Shown one piece after another: positions 22,917-33,981 of a stretch of DNA of 64,000 nt. The notes beneath the pieces were generated by a model. It ran no database searches, was not told the DNA's origin, and saw only the letters and a list, made by a program, of their open reading frames with translations. How positions within the stretch are numbered: the first letter of the stretch is position 1; every line of letters begins with the position of its first letter. A program made the position numbers and the translations under genes. Source of the DNA: Sepioteuthis lessoniana (Eukaryota; Mollusca; Cephalopoda; Myopsida; Loliginidae); assembly GCA_963585895.1 (NCBI GenBank), contig OY757911.1:57433361-57497360 (forward strand), read 5' to 3'.

Positions 22917-24026
22917 GTTCGGGCAAAAAACTTACAGGCGACATTACTATTTGTCGACTTTACCAAGGCCTTCGATTCCATACACAGAGGGAAGTTGGAG
23001 CAAATCCTACTAGCTTACGGCCTACCAAAAGAAACCGTAGCAGCGATAATGATTCTCTACAGAAACACCAAAGTAAAAGTACGTTCACCAGATGGAGACA
23101 CGGAATACTTCGACATTGTTGCAGGAGTACTACAAGGAGACACACTAGCCCCGTACCTCTTTATCATCTGTCTAGACTATGTGCTTAGGACTTCGATCGA
23201 CAAAATCAGAGAAAATGGCTTTGAGCTGACTAAGAGAAGAAGCAAAAGGTACCCCGCAAAAACAATCACGGACGCCGACTACGCTGATGACTTGGCGTTA
23301 CTAGCGAATACGCCTAATCAAGCAGAGACACTACTACATAGTCTGGAACGAGCTGCAGCTGGCATTGGCCTACATGTCAATGCAAACAAAACCGAATATA
23401 TGTGTTACAACCAAACAGGCAACATTGCCACACTAGACGGAGCCTCTCTGAAACTAGTCGACAAATTCACCTACCTAGGAAGCAGCGTCTCATCAACCGA
23501 GAAGGACATCGACACACGACTGACGAAGGCATGGACAGCTATCGATAGGCTCTCGATCATATGGAAGTCGGACCTAACAGATAAAATGAAACGCAGTTTC
23601 TTCCAGGCAGCGGTTGTGTCGATACTGCTATATGGATGCACCACATGGACGCTTACGAAGCGGCTGGAGAGGAGGCTGGACGGAAATTACACAAGAATGC
23701 TGAGAGCAGTATTAAACAAGTCCTGGCGACAACACCCCACGAGACTCCAACTATACGGACACTTGCCCCCCATCACAAAAACTATACAAGTTCGACGAAC
23801 CAGACACGCAGGACACTGCTGGAGAAGCAAGGACGAGCTCATAAGCGATGTACTCCTGTGGACCCCCGCTCATGGTTGTGCAAGAGTGGGACGACCAGCA
23901 CGAACTTACATACAGCAGCTATGTGAGGACACGGGTTGTAATCCTGAAGACCTGCCGGAGGCGATGAATGATAGGGAGAAATGGCGAGAGACGGTCAGGG
24001 ATATCCGCGCAGGCGGCGCGACATGA
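22896..24026 (+). CDS. Intact partial LINE reverse transcriptase (376 residues)
   Basis: An uninterrupted frame encodes the palm, thumb and C-terminal part of a non-LTR reverse transcriptase. Motifs in order are FVDFTKAFDS (residues 19-28, first catalytic Asp), GVLQGDTLAPYLF (77-89), YADD (129-132, catalytic pair) and KLVDKFTYLGSS. Then come LLYGCTTWTLTKRLE, HAGHCWRSKDELISD and GRPARTYIQQLCEDTG. The full family protein also has an endonuclease and RT fingers, which are missing. The start ATG lies just before the LINE homology (which begins at about residue 8), so the first residues come from flanking DNA. There is no evidence of a promoter. It is most likely a dead-on-arrival insertion that has not yet decayed, not a host gene. 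Confidence 0.8.
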   Translation: MLSVCRTVRAKNLQATLLFVDFTKAFDSIHRGKLEQILLAYGLPKETVAAIMILYRNTKVKVRSPDGDTEYFDIVAGVLQGDTLAPYLFIICLDYVLRTSIDKIRENGFELTKRRSKRYPAKTITDADYADDLALLANTPNQAETLLHSLERAAAGIGLHVNANKTEYMCYNQTGNIATLDGASLKLVDKFTYLGSSVSSTEKDIDTRLTKAWTAIDRLSIIWKSDLTDKMKRSFFQAAVVSILLYGCTTWTLTKRLERRLDGNYTRMLRAVLNKSWRQHPTRLQLYGHLPPITKTIQVRRTRHAGHCWRSKDELISDVLLWTPAHGCARVGRPARTYIQQLCEDTGCNPEDLPEAMNDREKWRETVRDIRAGGAT

Positions 24027-24036
24027 TGATGATGAT
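22917..24036 (+). mobile_element. 5'-truncated LINE with (ATG)n tail, copy 3 (RT frame intact)
   Basis: Similarity to LINE copy 1 begins at TTCGGGCAAAAAAC and continues without interruption to the end of the RT C-terminus, followed by ATGATGATGATGATATGG. The endonuclease and RT fingers are absent (5' truncation within the RT). It is the youngest-looking copy in the window: no stop or frameshift, unlike copies 1 and 2. Confidence 0.9.
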
Positions 24037-24720
24037 ATGGTGTAAAGCTGCGCAGTCGTATTTCCTTTATGTTGTACGTGGCCTTAAACGTGTTACTGTT
24101 GAAATAAATTGATGTTTTCAAAATAACATGTCCATCAGAACTAGATTTGTTGAGTAAGGAACATGTTGCACAGGAAAAAGGGCACATCTTGAAATATTCA
24201 GTAAAAACGTTTTGACGGGATTCAACAAAAATGAAAAGAAAACTCAAAAAGAGTCAATATTTTATCCACCTTAACCACATTGCTTACCTTCTTAGCCTTC
24301 TTAATATTGTTAATATTGGAAGGCTTCTTGGGGCGTTCATCAATTTCATCTGACAGTCTAAGTTGCTTGAATGAACGATGCTAATTGAGGACAATCAAAT
24401 TGCTCATAATATCATGTTATAAGCTTTTGTTTGAAGAAAATAAAATGCTCACGTTTGGACTGCTGAACAGTTTAAATAAAACATGGGGACGTCTATATTC
24501 TCTCTAGTGTCAAACAGAAAGTGAATCCTGAATCTATCTCGTCTCTTCTGTACACAATCGACTAGTGGTAAAGTGAATAGAAGGTTATAAAAAAGAAAGA
24601 ACAAATAGCTCGGAAAGAGATGTGCTGAGTTAGGAGAACGTAGCACTCGTAATTTTTGTGTTTCGCTAAAAATTGTAGAAGTTAATCAGACAGCTTTAAT
24701 AAATTTAGACCATTTTCGAA
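24037..24720. other. No recognisable gene or repeat
   Basis: Unassigned AT-rich sequence between the LINE and a SINE. It has short frames only. Confidence 0.5.
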
Positions 24721-24724
24721 TAAT

Positions 24725-24990
24725 GATTATCGACGTGGGAATTGAACTCAGTGACCCAAGATCAAACCCTAGACAAGGCTGCTTGCATTTCACTTCGCAC
24801 TTTAAGAAAAACCCATAATCCACCTATTCTCTCTCCAAATATGAGTAAATATATCGGGTTCTTTGGACTTGGTTTGGAAACCAGTCTAGGAAAAGGGAAA
24901 TTCTGAATTCAAACTAACTTCAGTCTGCTTAAAAGCTGGCCTTGTGCCACAACCTGTCTGTGGCTGAGGAGTTGGATAAATACATACCAG
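24725..24990 (+). mobile_element. SINE, family S1
   Basis: It matches the S1 copy at 16196 in order: a degenerate head (AAGATCAAACCCTAGACAAG), CATAATCCACCTATTCTCTC, CCAGTCTAGGAAAAGGGAAA, TTAAAAGCTGGCCTTGTGCC and GGCTGAGGAGTTGGATAAAT. Confidence 0.75.
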
Positions 24991-25372
24991 CTGAAATATC
25001 ATTGGTTGGCAATTGATGTTCGTTACATTTAGTTTGAATGGTAATGATGGAATGATAGTATATTATTTGCTCTTTAATATTCTACCCTCTCCGTTTGCTT
25101 TCTTTCAATTTTCTTTCCTTTTCTTTCGTTATATGCTGGCCAATTAGTGGCTGGGATAATTAGAAATACTTTTACCCACAAATTAGGAATAATTTTCAAA
25201 TGCCCATAAATAGTTTGCATAGAAATTTCTAAGAATAATATCAACACAATCTAAGATTAGACCGAATTTTTTAGAAATGGGCAAGATAGGAATATACATA
25301 TAACATTTCAGAAAAAGTCCCATTAATGAAACTACGGTGCCTAATGGGTTAATATTCTAAAACCATTTTACT

Positions 25373-25681
25373 ATGTTCAGTTACGGTAAGCCTTTCTTGG
25401 ATTCAATGACATCTAGCATATTTCCATCCAACCTCTACTTGTTGGCCTCTAACCTTGCTCAAGTAAGTTTATATCCTTCACTAAACGCAACAGACGCTTC
25501 ACTTCTCACACAAAATGCATTTGTTCCAGGTGACCACCATCATGGAATAATTCAAGTGTATTACACAGCTGGAGTCGCTGCCTTTCAACTTACACTCTTA
25601 AATGACTCAACTATTTATTCTGCTTTAGTTTGTACTACCATAAACTTTAACACACCTGTTTCACAAAGCTTCCATCTGTAA
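25373..25681 (+). CDS. Unrecognised ORF, possible exon (weak)
   Basis: This open frame of 102 residues has normal amino-acid variety (Ser, Leu, Asn, His) rather than simple repeats. A pyrimidine-containing stretch ending TATGTTCAG (25371-25379) could be a splice acceptor, but the frame may equally be chance in AT-rich DNA. No domain or motif is recognised. I list it as the clearer of two non-repeat frames in the window. Confidence 0.15.
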   Translation: MFSYGKPFLDSMTSSIFPSNLYLLASNLAQVSLYPSLNATDASLLTQNAFVPGDHHHGIIQVYYTAGVAAFQLTLLNDSTIYSALVCTTINFNTPVSQSFHL

Positions 25682-26685
25682 ATATTGAGAGGAGATGGTA
25701 AAAGTCGCATGTAAATCAGATAAGAAAAGATAATTGAAATTTACTCATCTGCCAAATTCAATTCCGGATAAAAAAAAGAGTTTTTCAATGATTCAGACGC
25801 CTTACTTTGATTAGTTCATGCCTCGATTCTCTGATCTTTTCATTTCCACTACGGCTGGACTTTCTTTTACCGTAGTTGTCCTGTTTGCATCAAAGTCAAT
25901 CTCTCCCAAACCCTAGCCTCTATGGTCGATTTGCGTACCTTCGATTATTTTAACAAGATTGATGCTACCTTCTGCTTCCCTATTGTCTAAGAAGCTTTTC
26001 ATTTATTTGTACGCTTCTCTTTCTTTCTCAAATCCCGACTTGTTGGAATTGCTGAGTCCTATATCTCACAAACAAAAGCATCGACCAAACAAGTGAATTA
26101 CAGAAGAAAAAAAAATACACACCAGATAGGATCAAAGGATTCTTTGTCTGTGTGACCGCTGATCTAAACAAAACTCTTCGTTCTCTAAGGCAGCTCACAG
26201 CGCTATTTCATACACCTGTAACGGCTTTCTCATCTGCAGTTGTGGATCAAAGTGATAAATCTACGTTTCTGTTAGTCTTGTAAAGGTGTCTAATCTATTT
26301 TCACTTCGTCAGCCTTTATATGTTAATGGATATTCGCTCAGCTTTACCTTCCTATGAATGGCTACACTTATCATTAAATATCATGTTTTTACCGACACCA
26401 CCCGTTATTCACCCCATTCTTTTATGAGGAGGAAATTCATTTTCATTACCGTTATTAGGACGTGTGAATATCGTAAAATAATCGAGTGCATGGCTTAACC
26501 ACGTTAAATAGATCAGTTTATGGTCTAAAGTAAGCAGGACATCTGATTAGTGATTTAATTATTCGTATGCCAATGTGTTTTTGACCTTTTGCATAAAAGA
26601 GCGACCATTTAACCCTGAGGTTGATTAGGACATTTAGCTATTCAGAAAGGCAATATTCACTCAGTCAGTCAAAGAAATGAAAGGG
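25682..26685. other. No recognisable gene or repeat
   Basis: Short frames only. No repeat family of the window matches here. Confidence 0.5.
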
Positions 26686-26689
26686 AAAG

Positions 26690-26985
26690 TCACCGTGGCG
26701 AAATATGTAGAGTGCGTGGTAGTAAGTTAGTCGACCATAGTCGAGGGTGACCCGAAGGCTCCCTTTTCGATAGCTACTACACCAAGGTGTAGGGGAGGGC
26801 GCTACTCCATTCCCTGGATTGCTCCACTTTACCCTTGAACCGTACCTTATAATGCTGAGTGTTAAGCAAGGTGGTATCAAGTTCCATTTTTAAAGTCTTT
26901 GGTATGACTCGACCTGGGATTGAACCCAGGTCTCCCGGGCCATTGGCGAACACTCTAACCGCTGGGCCAATGTCCCGGTTCAAGT
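26690..26985 (-). mobile_element. tRNA-derived SINE, family S3
   Basis: The reverse complement starts ACCGGGACATTGGCCCAGCG, then GGTTAGAGTGTTCG (box A-like), then CCTGGGTTCAATCCCAGGTC, an excellent box B with a pairing T-arm-like stem. The body continues with ACTTTAAAAATGGAACTTGA, CAGGGAATGGAGTAGCGCCC and GGTCGACTAACTTAC. The head could fold as a tRNA-like structure. The non-tRNA body and a second copy at 28768 show it is a SINE. Confidence 0.85.
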
Positions 26986-27039
26986 AAGCACGTTGAAACA
27001 CCAGTTAAGCTAAAACTTTCATTTTCAGATTAATATTCT

Positions 27040-27170
27040 TGGGAATAGAAATAATTCCTTTATCCCCACCTGCAATTAGTTAAACATTATCCCAACTGTT
27101 CTTCTAGAAGGACAGATTTGACATTAAATAAGCGAGGAATTTTGATATGCCATTAAACAAAAAAAGCGGG
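27040..27170 (+). mobile_element. SINE tail fragment (shared GGCATTAAATAAC...GATATGCCAT tail)
   Basis: ATTCCTTTATCCCCACCTGC, GTTAAACATTATCCC and CTGTTCTTCTAGAAGGACAG are followed by TTTGACATTAAATAAGCGAG and TTTTGATATGCCATTAAAC. The last two are the hairpin tail seen on families S2 and S4. The head is not identifiable. Confidence 0.55.
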
Positions 27171-27255
27171 AGTAGTGGGTTGTCATTACTGTGAGGTGAA
27201 ATAGAAAGCAGATTTGATTTAAAAGTATACATTGATTATTTCAGAATATATCACT

Positions 27256-27293
<38 letters not shown>

Positions 27294-28723
27294 CCCATAA
27301 ATTGTATATAAAAAACATATTAAAAGTACTCTATGCTTTAAAGCAGAGCAGGTTGTATTGGGAATGTGTAAAATAAATAGACTAGTGAATAAAAAAACAC
27401 ACTTAATTTGATTAAACGAGCAAATAAAATGTTTTAATGTTGTTTTGTTTTTTGTTTAATTTCTTGTTATTCTTTTTAGTGTTATTTGTTCTGTGTACCT
27501 ATATTTATTCGTGTTGTTATATAATTGCGGAGGGATTTTTCTTATATTATCATTTTTTCGTTGGTTATATCTTATCTTTCGGTTTAGTTAGGCTTAGAAC
27601 TGTTCGGCCTAAGGCCACACATTAAGTGCAGGTGTTCACGTTCACGCGGGGAGGATTTGACAATCACTGATGTCATAATAAAATGGAACTGGGGACGTGA
27701 ATTACGTCATCCACGGAAGCGATGGGCTGAGGATTTTGGGTGATTTTTTTTAAAAAAAGCAGTTAGTTGAGATTTGAAGCTGGACGAAGCTAGTTGATTT
27801 TTGAACCTGGGCAAGGTCAGCATAGTAAAAATTGTGTCTCTCTCTCTCCTCGCGTGGAAAACCTAAAAGTCAAGAAGGTAATAAAAGTTTCGTACCTGAA
27901 CTACGGAGAGTCGTCAGTGTTTCGGGATTCCTATGCATACGAACGTTTTATAGATCCGTGTATTTTACGCATCAGTATATCGGTATATTTTGTATATTCG
28001 TATTGTGGATATGTTACAGTGTGTTTGTCTGTGTGTACGTGTGTTTGTGAGTGTGTGGGTGTGTCTTTCTGCCTGTCTGCTTGTCTGTCTGTCTCTGTGA
28101 GCTTTGCGTTTAATTGCTTGTTTTTGAGAATTTATCTCTACAACGTGGCATAAGAAGTATTACATTCTATTGCAATGGACAAGACAAGTAATGAATTTGG
28201 TCAGCCTTTGTTATTAAGACTTTTTGATGCCAGGAAAATTCTGTTTTAATGAAAACTTTTCTTGTTTTCTGAAATTCTATTTTCTTTCAATCAAAAAGTT
28301 TGAAAGATAAACTCCCATAAGTCTTTGAAAGAAGTGAGAAAATAGTAAGTTCATTTGGATTCTTTCCAGCACAAATCTTGATTATCCTCTTTCTTAGTAG
28401 ATCAAAATATCTAATAATACTTTCTATAGAACTTATATATTATATCTATCTTCACCTTTTTTCAGAGTCTAAACCAAACCTTTGGAGGTAAGAACTGTTA
28501 ACATTTATGAACAGATCTATACATACAAACACAAATACAAACACCCATTTACATTTAACAGATGGATAAGCTACGTTTATAACATTTTTCGTCACTTTTT
28601 CTGCTCTTTTACGAACTATTTTAAAATGTTTCTTTTAACCAAATGATTCTCCTGACAGTGAGCTAAGGTTGATATTAAGTAGGATCAATTGACAACAAAT
28701 AAATATCCCGATATATTTTCGTC

Positions 28724-28725
<2 letters not shown>
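27171..28725. other. Mostly unassigned; (TA)n at 27259-27291; TG-rich patch near 28030
   Basis: It has a TA tract, then unassigned DNA. Around 27620-27720 is a locally GC-richer patch with TTCACGCGGGGAGG and two CRE-like sequences (TGATGTCA at 27668, TTACGTCA at 27702), described in the findings. The frame at 27794-28153 has normal composition at first, then becomes a TG/CTGT simple repeat. I do not call it a gene. Confidence 0.4.
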
Positions 28726-28769
<44 letters not shown>

Positions 28770-29023
28770 TTGGCGACAGTAGTCGAGGGCGATCAGAAGG
28801 CTCCATTTTCAATAGCTACTGCACTGAGTTGGAGGAGAGGGTGCTACTCTTTTCCCTGGATTGCTCCACTTTACCCTTGATACGTACCTTATATTGCTGT
28901 GTGGTAAGAAAGGAGGTATCAAGTTCCATTTTTAAAGTGTTTGGTATGACGGGACATGGGTTCAATCCTATGTCTTCCCTGCCATTGACGAACACTCTTC
29001 CCACTAAGCCAATGACCTGGTCA

Positions 29024-29087
<64 letters not shown>
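28726..29087 (-). mobile_element. SINE S3 inserted inside a (TA)n microsatellite
   Basis: A TA tract (28726-28767) precedes, and a TA then TG tract (29022-29087) follows, a second S3 SINE (28768-29022, minus). The SINE matches the copy at 26690: box B-like TGGGTTCAATCCTATGTCTT in plus orientation around 28965, and GTATCAAGTTCCATTTTTAA. The head has lost several pairing positions compared with the first copy. Confidence 0.8.
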
Positions 29088-29089
<2 letters not shown>

Positions 29090-30107
29090 AGAGAATCATC
29101 GACACTTAGAGACTGGCAATTTCTATCGTATTCACTCATCAAAGCAAGCATTTAGTCTGACAATGTCATTGGAAAACTGACTGTTACAAAGCGCCACTAA
29201 ATCTGATCCTACGTAAATTTACATACGCTCTATCAGCGAGATTGAGCTCTTAATCTTTATGAAAATAGCTCATCATATAACTATATATATATATATATAT
29301 ATTGGATAAATGTATAAATGAATTAATAAAAATCAAATCTGCAAATGCATATTTGTTGCTTCTTTAAATTGAGAGAAAAATTTACAGAAAAACAAACGTA
29401 CAAAATTTTTCTTGAAAACAAAGATGATATTCTGAAATGCGTAGATGTTTTTAATATACATAGCTAAGATTCGTGCAATGAAGGATAGAAGTAATTATTG
29501 GCTTAGAGTAAACGGACATATTTTTGACATAAAATGAAAACTTTGTATAGAGTGTCATTATGTTATTGGAAAAATGTACTTATGCCTAAAGCGTAATGCA
29601 TGAAAACTGCTGATTACTGCCGACACAAATCAATCGTTTAATTGATTGAATGAAAAATTGAATGAGTTAAAGTGAAATGTTGATTTTTACTCAAAAGAAA
29701 TAAATCGAAGGTTATTTAAGTAATTATTGATGTTTTATTATTCACTGTTAGTTGAATATATATAGGTAAAACCACACGTACTCTTATTTGAGAAAGCATA
29801 AACAAATCCCTGATTTATCTATGAATCTAATTGGCTAAAAAATTGTATTTGAGATATTTTTGGTAAGAAAAGTTTTCCGAAATTATTTTCGGTTTTCTTC
29901 CTTCAAATTTTTTGCGCTTAGTCAAATATTGTCGGCTGCGAAGAATGTCGAAATTTAAAAACTAACTCTAAAGGGGCGATTGGTTTATAAATGCAGAAAT
30001 ATATGGACAAAGTTGTAGCTTCTCTAGCCTATTTTTTGCACAAAAAATTAACCATTTTTTTTAGCATGGAAATCAGTTGTCTTCCCATGCATATATATGC
30101 GTGTGCT

Positions 30108-30162
<55 letters not shown>

Positions 30163-30690
30163 TAGCTTTCACTTGAAAATGAAATCTTTTTTGTAATTGA
30201 CTTATGTGACGATGCAATATTCATTTTTATCCACTCATTCAATCTTTAAGATTGGTCCTGATAATTAGTGAAAGCCTTTCGCATTTTATAATATCTTTTT
30301 ATACCAATTACTCTCTTCATATATAAGTCGTTACGAGTTAACGAACTTATTTCTTCCCTCTGTATTGTTGATCATGTATTTGTATTTATGTAAAACAAGT
30401 AGATCATTACTCGTTGAAAGACACAAAATCAGTCCCTAGTGACTTAGAGGTTCTTTTCCTCTAAATAGCTGTGTATTAAATTTGCACATCATTACTTTTG
30501 ATAATTTTAATATCATACATCACTACAGTGATCCTGACGTAAGAGAGTTGCCAAGATGTATGGATATACGATAGCGTAAACGTATAACAAGAAACTTAAT
30601 TTAAATCTACGCCGGCGAGAACGCCAATAATTTGATGTTCTTTCTTTTAAAAACCTTTTAAACAAACAATGAAGATATATACAGCGAGGA
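29088..30690. other. No gene; microsatellites at 29281-29302 and 30108-30161
   Basis: Unassigned AT-rich DNA with a TA tract and a CT-TA compound tract. The short frames across them are simple-repeat artefacts. Confidence 0.6.
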
Positions 30691-30802
<112 letters not shown>

Positions 30803-31199
30803 TAGATAGGCAGTCAATTGACCTTTTAAATATCAGAGATGGAAAGAGTAAATGCTCTCATAAATAATCAAGCTATTTTAGCTATTTATGGGTTATTTCA
30901 AATGATCAAACCTTCTATAAGGCCTTCATTTGCGTTGGAATTCATATGGTGTTATATTCTCTAAATATGTAAGGATTCAAGTACATCAAATTTCGTGAGG
31001 AGGCAACTCTGTAAGAGACTCAAAAAGTGAGATTTATGTGGTGTTGTGTTCTCTAAACATCAAATTTCGCGAGGAGGCGAACTCAAATTCTACCATGAAC
31101 AGTTTTAAGAGGAAGAGATTCAAACAGTGAGATATGATCTCTCATAAGCCTGTCTCGAGAGATCATCCGGGATATTGGTGATCCATTAATTCTCTTCAG

Positions 31200-31650
31200 T
31201 ATGGAAAAACCACAAATCAGTCGCAGTTTATACTGATTGAGCTGATCAATCGAAGTTTTGTCGTCAGCCTTAATATAAGCCGTATGAAAACTAAATTCAT
31301 ATGTTCCAAAGATGAATCATAGGACCGTATAGTGATGGGAAGTGATGAAATAGAGGAGGGTAAAGAGTTCGTCTTCTTAGAGAGATAATGAATGTACCGA
31401 GACATAGATACGGAAATCTTGCAAAGACTAAGATGAATGCAGAAGGCATTCGCCGCTATAAAAGAGAAAGCTGAACAAATCCCTATGTGCCAATATCTTC
31501 TATAGCACCATTTTTACTGCTTTGTTATACGCAAGCAAAATGTGAGCGAGCACGAACAAGGAAGAACAGCTACTTGTTATGACACAGATGGAAATGTAAA
31601 TTGCCATGCTGGGAATACCTCTGCACGTGCACATCCAAAGCAAATGAATT
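31200..31650 (+). mobile_element. Decayed LINE reverse-transcriptase fragment of a third type
   Basis: Fragments in shifting frames read SRMKTKFICSKDES, then VMGSDEIEEGKEFVFLER, then a DIDTEILQRL-like segment, IPMCQYLL, and a segment like ELLVMTQME. This follows the order of the region downstream of the RT active site in common animal LINEs (KTKFM..., EIEEVKEFVFLG..., DxxTEISRRL..., LAVTQRAME...). It is distinct from the two LINE families elsewhere in the window. Many stops and no intact frame. Confidence 0.6.
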
Positions 31651-31722
31651 CGGGAGAAGAGCTCCCGAAAGTGAGAGTTCTACCAGGCGATACTGCACCA
31701 TTACCATACTTAATAGAAAGTT

Positions 31723-32870
31723 GTAACGTTACACTGTTCTCAAATGGACGTTTGTACTGTTACTGTAATGGAAGGTTGTAACGGTACGGTCACAAAAGAT
31801 GTGTGAAACTGCCTCAAAATCACATCGACATATGCACTACCACGCGTCAAATGGGCATATGTGTGTAGCACTACGCTGTAAGTATTGTTATGTTTTGACC
31901 TTTTGACCCGGCCAAAAATGCCATTCAAGGTGGTGCACCGGAAGGAAGTGACACATCCCGGTCGCTGGAAATCGGAAGAGGTTGCGTAGGCGTTGAGGCG
32001 TGTCTATATTACTGCGTGGGAGTTTGAAGGTAATATAAGGCCGACGAATTGAGGACAGTGAGAGATAGGTGAGAAGGAGGGCAAGCAGTACAGTGGAAGA
32101 CGGAAGTAGACGCGATGTAGTAGGGAAAGCCAGCACACAGAAGAGTTTACTCCAGGGTCCGGTTGAGCAACCATGGAGAACGAGAAAGACACAACGCTGA
32201 CGGCCATAACTTCGGGGTCAAAATATTTCAGTAATGTTCGGTCCCCAGCTACCTCTCACGCGCAAACTTTGAGTAACCCTTTTCGAAACCTTACAAATAA
32301 AGTGAGAGGTAAAATATTTTATAAAGAAGTCTTCCTGCGTCTTCTTTCCTGCGTGCGTCGTTTATTCCTGTGTCTTTATCATCGGGCGTCTTAATTATTA
32401 TTGCATCGGTATGTATCCAGCATATATATGTATATTTCTGCATGAATCAGCAGATGACTATATAACAGTATCCGTGGGACCCCTGCTACAACCTCCAACC
32501 TGATGAAAAAAAAAGTGATGAACACAGCAAATATCGTCTTAGTTCGCAAATACAAAGGTTTATTCCCTACTACACCTCTAAGTAGTCTGTGAGGAGAAAC
32601 AGCGTATAAAAATGAGTCGACCGCTTTCGCAATACAGAGAAAGACAAAATGTCGTACGAAATGGGAGAGCAGACGCAGGCCTTGAATTATCTTTTTTCGT
32701 TTCCTGTTGGAGTTTTCACCCATGCTGGTTAACTACGTCGTCTTCACGGCTTCGCAATGGGTTTGAAACCCCTTCACTGAGCTCACCCACTCTTTTCTAT
32801 GTTACTTCCACTCCTCTTACGATTTTTTTGTTTGCGTTTTTTCCAACCAATCAGAACACGTTGCTAATTT
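31723..32870 (-). mobile_element. LTR-like dispersed repeat B, split by a solo LTR
   Basis: The two flanks of the solo LTR (31723-31884 and 32468-32870) together match, in inverted orientation, the continuous block at 40780-41370. Shared blocks are GTTGTAACGTTACACTGTT, TGTGTGTAGCACTACG, ACCTCCAACCTGATG, GAACACAGC, TACAAAGGTTTATTCCCTAC, AACAGCGTATAAAAATGAGT and GAGCTCACCCA. In the minus orientation it has an AATAAACC signal, consistent with an LTR, but its ends are not resolved. Confidence 0.65.
31885..32467 (+). mobile_element. Solo LTR (gypsy-type) with GTAT target duplication
   Basis: It begins TGTTATGTTTTGACC and ends GACTATATAACA. The ends are inverted TGTTAT/ATAACA, and GTAT flanks both sides (31881-31884, 32468-32471). 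It contains CAAATAAAGTGAGAGG, a poly(A) signal in the same context as the LTRs at 19171 and 59889, and the GAAAGACACAACGCTGACGG block shared with 59889. The length is 583 bp. No internal retroelement sequence is present. Confidence 0.88.
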
Positions 32871-32942
32871 GCAGTTGATATGTTTTTATTTTTAACTCGG
32901 GCGCAGCTGCTATTATTGGCCTAGACTTTCACGTTTGTTTAT

Positions 32943-33981
32943 TCAGAGACAGACTGAGTAAATGCTTTTATAAATAATCAAGCAATTTTACCTATTTATA
33001 AACGCTTTCATTTCACTCTATCTATTTGCTTGCCTCGATTCTCTTTCTCATATATGTTCCCTTCTTTTCCACCGTCCGATGGTCGATCAGTAACTCGCTA
33101 GGAAACTACCCACAATCAACCAGAGTCCTTAATTATATTACACGGACAAGTTGCACGGTTTAGTAACAACAGTTGAACGCATAAGCAGTCGGGTAGTGTT
33201 TGAGAGACAGCAAAAGTCCAATCATAAGGGCTCCCATGAATATAGGAAGAAGAAACTCTGAAACGATTCGGGTCAAATAAAAAAGGGCAAGACCAAGGAC
33301 GGAAAGGAACAGCATTGTAGCTCACAATATGGAAAATATTTGACAAGCAGGCTAATTAGAAAAACTAATAAACCATTAACAGGTAATCAGTGAATGAATG
33401 TGCTTGTTGACCCGTTGAATCATTTCATTACTTGCTGTCCACGAGTTAAGAAATATGCAGCTTTTTTTTTAAATTACCGTTCAAACATTTGGTTCTATTT
33501 TGTCTCGAAAGCTAATTATCAACCAATACACCCATGATTAATATCTCTTTTACTAACAAATAAAAGTGAGCTTTATTTATATGAAAAACAATTGTGTCTA
33601 ACTGGCGTAATCGTCTACCCTGGATAAGAAGTTAAGATTTAAATTGCAGCTCTTATGTCCAATTTGGAAATATAGATAGAACTCTCGAAACCGTAACTAT
33701 CCCTAGAAAAGAGAAATGTTAAAGAAATAATTATAAAATAACTATTACAAATTATCTATAATTTTTGCGGACATAAATGATAGATATTTACTAATTAATA
33801 TTCTAAGATCTTGTGTGAGTAATATGTTCTGGCGGGTTTATTATAGAGAATTTTGAAAAAATTAAATAAACGATATCTAAGAAAATAAATGATAAAGATA
33901 TTCTGGATACAATGTGCTAGCTTACTAATGTTCAGTTATCATTTTTAATCTATTGCTGGATGAAGTACTTATAAAGCACTG
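32943..33981. other. No gene; start repeats a segment from 30835
   Basis: Positions 32943-33000 (GAGTAAATGC, ATAAATAATCAAGCAATTTT, ACCTATTTAT) repeat 30835-30890 in direct orientation. The rest is unassigned AT-rich DNA. Confidence 0.5.

Noticed and set aside
26880-26980. Functional tRNA gene on the minus strand
   Set aside because: The T-arm is excellent, but the sequence continues into the S3 body and a second copy occurs at 28768, so it is a SINE.
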